Positions 55,865-64,000 of a stretch of 64,000 nt of DNA are shown piece after piece. This stretch comes from Aquanectria penicillioides (lineage: Eukaryota; Ascomycota; Sordariomycetes; Hypocreales; Nectriaceae), in contig PYIU01000002.1 of NCBI GenBank assembly GCA_003415625.1, forward strand, positions 2,976,001 through 3,040,000. Direction: 5' to 3'. A program made the position numbers and the translations under genes. The number at the start of each line of letters is the position of its first letter. Position 1 is the first letter of the stretch. Under the pieces are notes generated by a model. The model had not been told where the DNA came from. It made no database searches and saw only the letters and a list, made by a program, of their open reading frames with translations.

Positions 55865-57509
55865 TTAGATGAGGTCAGCAACGTTCATGGGCATCTCCTC
55901 GATCTGGGTGCTGTAGAACTGCTCAATCTCACGCATCATACGGACATCCTCAGCGGTGACGAAGTTGATAGCGACACCCTTTCGGCCGAAACGACCACCA
56001 CGACCAATTCGGTGGATGTAGTTCTCGCGGTTGGCGGGAAGATCGTAGTTGATGACCAGGGAGACCTGCTGGACATCGATACCACGGGCAAGAAGATCGG
56101 TAGCGATCAGGACACGAGAAGAGCCGGAACGGAACTCCTTCATGATCAGGTCACGCTGAGCCTGGTCCATATCACCGTGCATGGCAGAGACAGTGAAGTC
56201 ACGGGCAGTGAGCTTATCGGTGAGCCAGTCGACCTTTCTGCGGGTGTTGCAGAAGATGACGGCCTGGGTGATGGTGACAGTCTCGTACAAGTCGGAGAGG
56301 GTGTCGAGCTTCCACTCCTCCTTCTCAACGGCAATGTAGAACTGCTTGATACCCTCCAGGGTAAGCTCGTCCTTCTTGACGAGAATGCGGACGGGGTCAC
56401 GCATGAACTTGGTGGTGACCTCGAGGACGTCCTGGGGCATGGTAGCGGAGAGAAGGACGACCTGGGTGCTCTGGGGGAGGAGCTGGAAGATGTCGTAGAT
56501 TTGCTCAGTGAAACCGCGCTGGAGAAGTTGTGTTAGTCGAAGAGTTTCATATGGGAAAACGGGGGCGGGATGTGTCTTACAGAAAGCATCTCATCGGCCT
56601 CATCGAGGACGAACATCTTCATGGCATCGGTCTTGAGGAAGCGACGCTGGATCATGTCTTGGACACGGCCAGGGGTTCCGACAACGACCTGGGGGCCGTC
56701 CTGGAGGGCCTTCATGTCATCGCGCACACTGGTTCCACCAATGCAGGCGTGGCACTCAATGTTCATGAAATCGCCAATAGCGACAACAACCTTCTGAATC
56801 TGCTGAGCCAGCTCACGGGTGGGGGCGAGGATCAGAGCCTGGCACTGCTTGACGCTAGTGTCGATCTTCTGGAGAACGGAAATGGAGAAGGTGGCGGTCT
56901 TGCCAGTACCGGACTGGGCCTGGGCGATGACATCGTGGCCCTTGATGACGGGCATAATCGCACGCTGCTGGATAGCAGAGGGACGCTCGAAACCATAGGC
57001 GTAGACTAAAGCGAGAGTGAGTGAGCGGCGTGCGGGAATAAGAGGACGGTGGGGATGAGGGCCAAGCACTTACCACCACGGAGAAGCTCAGACTTGAGGT
57101 TCATGTCATCGAAGGAGTCGACGGTCTCATCGTAGTTGGACTCGATCTGTCCTGTAAGGAGGCCATTGTCAGCGTTTTTGGTGTTTCGAAGAAGCAGGAT
57201 GGGCGTGCTGTGCGGCGCCACGACGTGCCGGGAGAAAAAGATGCAGCGAGCGACGTTGGGCTCATCGTGGTGGGATGCTGCGGAAGCGGCCCACCAAAGC
57301 GCCAGTGCCCGCGCCAGCGCACCACAGGGGCACTATCGCAAGACCCACGGGCAGGGCACCGCAAAAGTTGAACCCCACGAGAGAGTATCGAGCGGGCATT
57401 GCTCAAAATAACGTCGAAGCATCGCAAACCGGGCACAGGTCGCGGGAGGGGGCGGGAAAGGACCAAACTCACCCTCGGGGACGTCCTCGAGTCCCTTGTC
57501 GGTAGCCAT
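55865..57509 (-). CDS. Translation initiation factor eIF4A (DEAD-box helicase)
   Basis: Exons 57509-57473, 57151-57074, 57005-56581 and 56518-55865 total 1194 nt (397 aa), the usual eIF4A length. As the helicase of eIF4F it unwinds mRNA leaders. Motifs: [15 protein letters not shown] (Q), [11 protein letters not shown] (I), PTRELAQQ (Ia), TPGRVQDM (Ib), DEADEMLS (II), SAT (III), [24 protein letters not shown] (V) and [13 protein letters not shown] (VI). It ends [11 protein letters not shown], the family C-terminus. The first intron (57472-57152) is 321 nt, far longer than the other two (68 and 62 nt). No frame problem is seen. Confidence 0.96.
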
Positions 57510-58820
57510 ATTTGCGGTTGGGGCGGGGGGATGCTAGATCAAGCACAGCTCAATCTAGACGTCGATGAAACGCGGGGCGACGGTTGAAGAAAGAGGGCAG
57601 GCTTCCGTGAGAAGACTGCGCCGGGCGTGAAAGGAAGCTTTGGGTATCGACTAGACTCAAGACTCTCGCAAAAAGAACGAGAGCGGACAGAATCTAGGAA
57701 GAGTAGGATGATATCGTTGTTGTGCTTTGATGCAGGTTGGGAGAGAAGGAAAAAAAAAAAGTCGATGGAGGGGCGGCGCGGAGGCAGTATTTTTTTTCTT
57801 TGCTGCCCGCACGCTGACTGCAAAAACACGCAGCCAATCATTGGCGCTGAGGCAAGTGGTGGGCGTCCTGTGGGCGAGTAGTGGGGCTGATGATTAGGGT
57901 ACCTTTTTTTTTTCTCTCTACCCTCTGATCTGTGTCACAACCCCCCTCGAGGTAGGCGGCAATGCCCCTAACATAAGGTACCTACCTACAGTGCGCTAGG
58001 GAGGTAGGTACCTACCCTGCCTTGCTACGAGGGGACGACTGCGGGACGGGGTGGATTTTTTTTTTTTTTTTTTTTTTTCCTGTCCATTGCCATTGCCCCT
58101 CCATCGCCCACCTCTACCACCCACCAAGGCCCCCGCCGCCGTCGCAAATGCGCCCCGCCGCCGTTTTTTTTTCGGTACCATTCTGTGTGTGCGTGTGTTC
58201 GTGCGTCTTCTATACAGTACGAGTTTGAAAAGTAGCGAGCCAGAGTGACCCGATAACCTTACCATTACTACCATCTCAACGTCGATTCTACTCACTTGAT
58301 CGTCACGATAGAATTAGTGAGCAAGAGCCACGAGTTTCTGAGTCACTCGTCAGTTGTGATTCACACACCTGTCCGTCATCTGACCCTGGTCCTCGGCCTA
58401 TTCTTGTTTCGCCTTCATCTGCAAGTGGACTGCAAATTCGCTCTTCGCCTCCGGTTGTCCATTCTCAGGCGATTTTCCCTTGCACCCCCAGCCTCTTGCT
58501 CTCTCTACGTCCGCACTACGCTACTCGACCCTACGCTACGCCTGAATCGCTCAATCGAGTCCCGCCAAAGCCTTCATCATCGTACGGTTCACTCCCCCCA
58601 CGCTCAGCCTTGGTTTTTCGTGGGCCTTTGAGGACTTGGCTTCCAACTTCAACATCATCCCTGCTTGTTTTCTTCCTTGACCCCCCTGCAGGACGAGCCA
58701 AAAACGATTCTGAGGCAGTTTTCTCTTTCTTTTTTCTTCTTTTTTTTTTCTTTTTTTTTTTAGGGCGTTCGCGGATTGTTTTCTTCATCATATCAACTTT
58801 GACCTCTCAACACCACAACC
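57510..58820. promoter_or_regulatory. Divergent promoter region (eIF4A / F-box JmjC)
   Basis: A 1.3-kb spacer between divergent genes. It contains TACC clusters (57975-58015), a T run of about 23 (58056-58078), and a long pyrimidine-rich stretch (58700-58762) just before the JmjC start. Pyrimidine tracts upstream of start codons are common in filamentous-fungal promoters. Confidence 0.45.
58056..58078. repeat. Poly-T tract (~23 nt)
   Basis: A perfect T run in the divergent promoter region. Confidence 0.9.
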
Positions 58821-60457
58821 ATGCCATCTGCCTTGATCCCAAACAACATGCCTCGCCGCCAAAGTTCTTTACGCGACAGGGTAAATGACTTGATTGAGTC
58901 AACAGCTGACTCAATTCCTCCGCATTCCTTGGGACTCAAACCACTAGGCAACAAATACTTATTCCCAGGCCGGAATGCTCGCAGATCCGTTGGAGCCTGG
59001 AACCTGCTGCCCGATGAGATGATTATGCTCATCTTAGAACATCTCGATACCCCTGCACTCTTCAAATTCGGTCACACCTGCAAGTTTCTTTATGCGTTTT
59101 GCCACTCAGACGAATTGTGGAAGGCCTTGTTTCTTCGGTAAGCATTATCGCCATGACTAGGCCTCGTATTCTGTGATTGAAATCGAGTCACAGGCGGGTG
59201 CCTAGATGATTGAGCTCCTGAGGAATCAAGGTGTCTACCGTTCCAGGACTAACGTAAGTCCAGGTCACCGCCCAGGGACAACAAGTCTATTCGTTGGCAA
59301 GGATCTTGGAGATCAACAGTTTTGGGACTACCCACTCCAAAAGAGCAAGGAATCCTAATTGACTGCAGCAACGTGTTTTCGGATGTACTCCATCGACCCT
59401 TTGCTTGTAGTCATGTGGCTCTGTCACAGTTTTCTTCCAATATCCCCAAGGTCAACCAAATCCGCCGGTTTGAAAACCTCACGTATGAACAGTACGCGGA
59501 GAAATGGACTGAGCAGCCATTTGTCCTCACAAAATGTATACAAGACTGGCCGGTTTGCTCCAAGTGGTCCATCGAGGCTCTTCTCAACAAGTATGCAGAG
59601 GTTGAGTTTCGTGCTGAGGCAGTGGACTGGCCATTTGCAACCTACTGCGATTATATGAAGAACGCCAGGGATGAGAGCCCCCTGTATCTTTTTGATCGTA
59701 AATTTGCCGAAAAGATGGGGATCACGGTGGGACATACTGAGGGTGCCGCCTATTGGAGACCTGACTGCTTTGGTCCCGATTTATTTGAAGTTCTTGGAGA
59801 CGAGCGACCTGCCCATCGGTGGTTGATTATTGGGCCAGAACGAAGCGGCTCAACCTTCCATAAGGATCCAAATGCCACAAGTGCTTGGAATGCTGTGATT
59901 CAGGGCTCTAAGTACTGGATCATGTTTCCCCCCACGGCTCAGGTGCCAGGTGTGTATGTCTCGCAGGACAACAGCGAAGTGACTAGCCCCTGAGTATTGC
60001 CGAGTGGCTGCTCACGTTCCATTCGGAGGCAAGGCAACTACCCGAATGTGTCGAAGGGATCTGCGAGACGGGTGAGATTTTGCATGTCCCAAGTGGTTGG
60101 TGGCATTTGGTTGTCAACTTGGAAAACGGCATTGCCCTAACCCAGAACTTTGTTCCTCAGTCCCCTAGCCTTAACCTGGTTTCGGAAGTGTTGTCGTTCT
60201 TGAGAGACAAGGCTGATCAGGTCAGCGGGTTCGATGACAATGTCACAGACCCCTTTGGACTATTTACTGAACGTATGAAATCCAGCTATCCAGACGTTCT
60301 GGAGAAGGCAATCGACTTGGCCGATAGAAAAAGTGGGAGAAAGCGCAAGTGGGATGCCGCAGTTGGTGCGGGAGAGGAAGAGCAACAAAGAGGTAGCAGT
60401 GGTGGAGGATTCAGCTTTGGCTTTGGGGACGGCGATGATGATGATGAGATACCCTAG
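58821..60457 (+). CDS. F-box plus JmjC-domain protein, JMJD6-like (one apparent frameshift)
   Basis: Exons 58821-59137 and 59276-60457. An F-box-like segment lies at ~60-105 (WNLLPDEMIMLILEHLDTPA). A cupin JmjC domain begins near RFENLTYEQYAEKWTEQPFV. The Fe(II) ligands are visible: HKD in STFHKDPNATSAWN (about H301/D303) and the distal His in PSGWWHLVVNLENG (about H383). This order matches JMJD6-like 2-oxoglutarate oxygenases (lysyl hydroxylase or arginine demethylase activity has been proposed for JMJD6). The F-box suggests a link to SCF ligases. At CCCC 59987-59990 one base is missing, giving an early TGA inside VTSPLSIAEWLL; restored, the sum is 1500 nt, 499 aa. The C-terminus is basic (KSGRKRKW, NLS-like) then Gly/Asp-rich. 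Confidence 0.88.
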
Positions 60458-62460
60458 GGTCGGTCGTTTGCCCCAGGCGAGGGTGGCCGACAATGGATGA
60501 ATAATGATTTCCACGTCCAATAAAAAAGGTATAATCGCGTTTTCTTCAAGATAGAATGAGAGCAATTGTTAGGCACAGAAAAAACATATCGCTAGCAGAG
60601 AGTGACACCTTTTATAGTGAGCAGAAAAAAACAGAATCGGAGGAATGTGAGCGCCTGACTTTTCGACTCCACGGCAGAGAACGGGTGATTTTCACGGCCG
60701 CGGACCTATGCGTCGCCAGGCAGATCATATGCGACGGTAAAAAAAAAAAAAAAAAATTAGGAGAGGAGGAGGATAAATGTGACGTTTCACATTTGAGTTC
60801 ATCGACACGATGTTTAAAAGGAGACTCAAGTCGTCAATTGCGACAGGGGTTCGATGCCTAACAACGGTTGCCAAAACGTGGGGTGCTACTGCATTGCTCC
60901 CCACATTTAAGTTGAGGCTGGTCTAGGAAAGGGATGCAAGCATGAGAACCAAATTAAACTAGACCTGGATTCGTCTTCGAAACTGGAGTTGATTTTCTTT
61001 CCCTGTGCTCTCTCTGACGTTGGCTGAAGCTTTCGTCAGGGGGTTTCAAAGGAATAAGCTAGATGAGGAGTTGAGAGACCAAAAAAAGAAAGACAGACGC
61101 CGAACAAACCACGGGCTCCAGCTTGAGATGAGGTGTCACTAGGTAGGGACGGCCAAGTAAGACCCCCAGTTCGACACCAGAGACATCCCCACAACGATAT
61201 CGAAATCTAAACACAGAGTTCGGGCCCTTCGTATTGATGATACGAATACAGTAGCGGGCTCGAGGACATCTTAGAATTGATAAGCATCAAGGGATAAGAC
61301 CCGGGCAATCTCTCTTACCACCTCCCATCTCGGTCACGTCTCGACCATCCAATGCCAACGGGATGCAACCCCGTGGCAGCTGTCAGCTCTGGTAGCACCG
61401 AGCATGATAGGGGAGCCGATCCATAGGACGGGAGGCTTCCGCAGCCCGTAGAAGCCCCTAAAACGTACCGGGCACCTCGTCCACTAGAGAGCTGTGTCAC
61501 AGCGCGCGACGTGATATGCGTGACGGCACGCCGCCCTCTCGGCTGAAGCTGAAGCCGTGATAGATGAGTGAATGGGCGTCTTAGGTCCTGGAACTGGTCC
61601 CAACAGCCCAGCGCTCCAGCAGGGGCCCCAGTGGCCGACAGCCCGTAGCTCATGTGGGTGGCGCCCCCCCCCCCCCCCCTTTGATGTCCTGTGGTCCTGT
61701 GGACTACCCGTGGGCAAAACACAATGTGGGTTGCCCGTGGGCTGTCAATGGATGGGTCGGGGAGGTACCCTCCCGTACGTGGGCCTGTAACGATCCAGCT
61801 TCAGGAGGTACAGGGTACATCTGCACGCTCTCTCTCTTTCAACTGGATATCTGGCCTCCTTGCCGTCCCCCGTTCGCCATCACCAGGCCGAGATGCGCCG
61901 CCGTCCACACCTCGAAACAAAGGATGAGGACGGTCGCATTGGCTCGTATCGGGGACGTCCAGAGAGGCAAAGAGGCAAGAAAAGCGAATCAAAGATCCCG
62001 AGGGGCCAGCGGCCTGGGGCTGTCGCGCATTCGCGTCGGCTGCCGTTAGTGTCACCGACAGTTTGTCCATGCAATCTCGAAGGACCTGCCGGCCCAATGT
62101 ACCACCTACCTCAGCCTCCTAAGTACCTAATTAACTCCCGCCCACCCTTATTATTACCAGTATTTTTAGGGACCAGAAGAGGGGGCAGACACTTACAGCG
62201 GGGGGTTTCCCTCCACTAAAGCATAACCCATGTGAAGCCCATCCACGTCCTGTCGTTCGGTCTTGCATCATCACCTAGCACTCGCTCGTCTCGTCCATTC
62301 ACTCTCCTCCCTCTTCATTCAACCCATAATCCTCCCTTCTCCTTCTCTCTATGCGCGCGCGCTTGGCTTCCGTTGCTTCTACTCGCTGCGTTCTTCATTC
62401 TGTCCTTTTTTAACCGAGTTTTTTCTTCTCTTTCTTTTGTTTCGTTCTTGATAATCTCCG
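60458..62460. other. 2.0-kb intergenic region
   Basis: 3' UTR of the JmjC gene, then upstream DNA of the zinc-finger gene. A runs lie at 60739-60757 and 61081-61087, and a C run at about 61664-61679. No gene is recognised; the open frames are short and lack family features. The last ~200 bp are strongly pyrimidine-rich leader or promoter. Confidence 0.5.
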
Positions 62461-62600
62461 TAAGTCTCCTTTCCCAACCGGGTTGCTCTCAACTCGCGCT
62501 CCGCCTTTCTCTCTCCACCTTGTTCTGGTCCCCTTCTCCTCTGCGCTGCCGCATCGCCGGTCACCGAAGCCAGGCTAACCATAGCTTCAACTCGAGACAG
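62461..62600 (+). other. Predicted 5' UTR intron of the CUE/CCCH gene
   Basis: A perfect GTAAGT donor at 62461 and CAG ending at 62600, with GCTAACC as branch site about 25 nt before the acceptor. It lies upstream of the chosen start codon at 62838. Reading through it leaves an open frame, so gene callers may wrongly extend the protein upstream. Confidence 0.6.
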
Positions 62601-62837
62601 CCTCTCCTCCCTTCTCTTGGCCTTTTTCCTGCTCCGTTCGGCCACGACAATCTCTCCATAGATCCTTCCTCGATTCGGTTTCGACTTCAGCTTGTCGCCT
62701 CAGGCCTAGCTCTTCCTCAGCTAGGTCGCGCCATCTTTCGCCGTCCCCGACCTTTTAGATTTCGTCCAACGCCGCAACGCATCCTCCCCTTCCTCCGTAA
62801 TAGATTGATCCCCTCGCCAGGGGCCTGCATCCCAAAC

Positions 62838-64000
62838 ATGGTCTCCGACGAGCACTATGAGATGTGCTTGCCCATCCTACGGGATGCCACGCTCGAAGAC
62901 GAGGATAAGACAGACAAACTGGAGGAAATGTTTCGCAGAGAGACCAATCTGACCGGCACTTCGCTCGACAACGCCATCCTAGATGCTCTGTGGCGCTATC
63001 GCGACGGCGGCGGGAGCTCCACGTCGCCGCCTCCTATCCGCCAAACTATCCTGCGACGTCCCTCTCCGGCATCATGGCGCGGTTCGCCAACTCCCCTCTC
63101 TGGCTCCCCAAGGCTCGCTGTCAGCCCCCTAGCTCCTCCCGGCTTTGTCCCGTCCACCTTTGGTCGGGGCAAGTCTTCTGCAGCTTCGCCCTTCTCGTCA
63201 CCAAGAGCTTCACCGCGCCTTGCTCTTGCGACCCCTGTGATCCCTCATAGTCCTAACCTGAACGCGTACGAGTTCGCAACCGACCCGACCCCTGCCACTG
63301 AGATCCTGGGCGAATACCAAACTGAGAATGTCGAGTGGCTTGTTAGCGATGATGCTGCTAGCGTGACTTCGTCTGTCGGAACCTCCAGCAACTTGAATGC
63401 TGCCGCTCCTGAGTTTTCCTCCATGTCAGGCCAGTCGTCTGACATGTCGCCGTATGACATGTTGCGATCCATCCTCGGTCAAGCCAGAACCGACGAGGAG
63501 ATTGAGGCTGCGTTGGCCGTTCACGGATATGACCTGAGTGCAACCATTGTGTCGATCATGGAAAGCCAGAACCAAGATGGCGGCGTGTCTCTTGCGCCCG
63601 CTGATGAGCCCAAGAATGTGCTAATTGGAAAGTCTGTATCTACCGAAGGCCGCCCATCCACGCCTCTCGGACAACAAAAGTCTGGGGTCATCTGCAAGTT
63701 CTACATGTCGACCGGCCAATGCCTCCGTGCAGACTGTCGCTTCAGTCATGACCTCAGTAACCATTTGTGCAAGTGAGTCGATCTCGTCCAGTCAAGCCAG
63801 TGTTGGTGATTTGTCCTAACCAAGTTGTTGCTTTGTTTTGTTCAGATATTGGGTAATGGGCAATTGTCTTGCTGGAGAAACATGTATCTTCTCACATGAT
63901 CCGGCCAAGCTTGTGAATAACCTCTCTCTTGATGGGTCAAGTACGCCACCATCCAAGGGCAGGGCAGCCTACAGCTTCAAGATCTGAACTCATTCCCTCT
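62838..64000 (+). CDS. CUE-domain, CCCH zinc-finger protein (3' end outside window; one apparent frameshift)
   Basis: Exons 62838-63772 and 63846->64000. The start MVSDEHYEMCLPILRDATLE is chosen because the upstream open frame is low-complexity leader. A Ser/Pro-rich stretch is followed by a CUE-like helical bundle (PYDMLRSILGQARTDEEIEA) and two CCCH fingers: CKFYMSTGQCLRADCRFSH and YWVMGNCLAGETCIFSH, the second made across the 73-nt intron. Fungal proteins with this order usually continue into a C-terminal Smr domain, which would lie beyond 64000. At GGG 63957-63959 one base seems to be missing: as written it stops at TGA 63986-63988; with one extra base it continues SLQLQDLNSFP to the edge. 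Confidence 0.8.

Noticed and set aside
62232..62837. Upstream in-frame extension of the zinc-finger protein
   Set aside because: The composition is that of a pyrimidine-rich leader, it contains a good GTAAGT...CAG intron, and the conserved protein starts at MVSDEHYEM.

Overview
The window is nuclear DNA from a filamentous ascomycete (Pezizomycotina; Sordariomycete-like is my inference, not proven). The evidence is single-copy eukaryotic genes with short GT..AG introns (about 50-120 nt) carrying CTAAC/CTGAC-type branch sites, an intron-bearing tRNA-Leu, fungal-specific proteins (Mnn9, Nsp1, mitoribosomal mL59, a PAN/mucin secreted protein) and GC-rich coding DNA next to gene-poor, simple-repeat-rich spacers.

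Layout. 1-6 kb: 3' part of an oxysterol-binding protein gene (+), U2AF small subunit (-), ELMO-family protein (+). 6.7-9.9 kb: a large secreted Ser/Thr-rich protein with repeated cysteine modules (-). 9.9-16.5 kb: a gene-poor stretch holding a decayed LTR-element-like direct repeat pair. 16.5-18.3 kb: PRA1/Yip3 and a following disordered-protein coding region. 19.4-25.8 kb: Pex4-like E2, Mnn9, ALY/Yra1 mRNA export factor, an acidic unknown protein. 26.6 kb: tRNA-Leu(AAG). 27.1-38.7 kb: a mitochondrial unknown, valyl-tRNA synthetase, Prp28, mL59, Dph4, 14-3-3. 38.8-42.7 kb: repeat-rich spacer. 42.7-50.1 kb: IF1, Nsp1, a conserved unknown, eIF2 gamma. 50.1-53.1 kb: spacer. 53.1-64 kb: four-TM protein, eIF4A, F-box/JmjC protein, and the 5' part of a CUE/CCCH zinc-finger gene that runs off the right edge.

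Functional theme. The genes are not an operon or a biosynthetic cluster. They are mostly housekeeping: translation (ValRS, eIF2 gamma, eIF4A, tRNA-Leu, Dph4, mL59), RNA processing and export (U2AF35, Prp28, Yra1, Nsp1), membrane traffic and lipids (OSBP, PRA1), glycosylation (Mnn9), peroxisome import (Pex4), ATP synthase control (IF1) and signalling (14-3-3, ELMO).

Most unusual observation. At least eight otherwise well-preserved genes have their frame broken by what looks like exactly one missing base inside a short G or C run (12 sites listed in the findings). Adding one base at each site makes exon sums divisible by three and rejoins conserved family sequence. The pattern points to systematic G/C-run undercalling in the assembly rather than to real pseudogenes. 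No defence, CRISPR, secondary-metabolite or otherwise novel multi-gene system was recognised; the best candidate for new biology is the isolated cysteine-module secreted protein at 6.7-9.9 kb.
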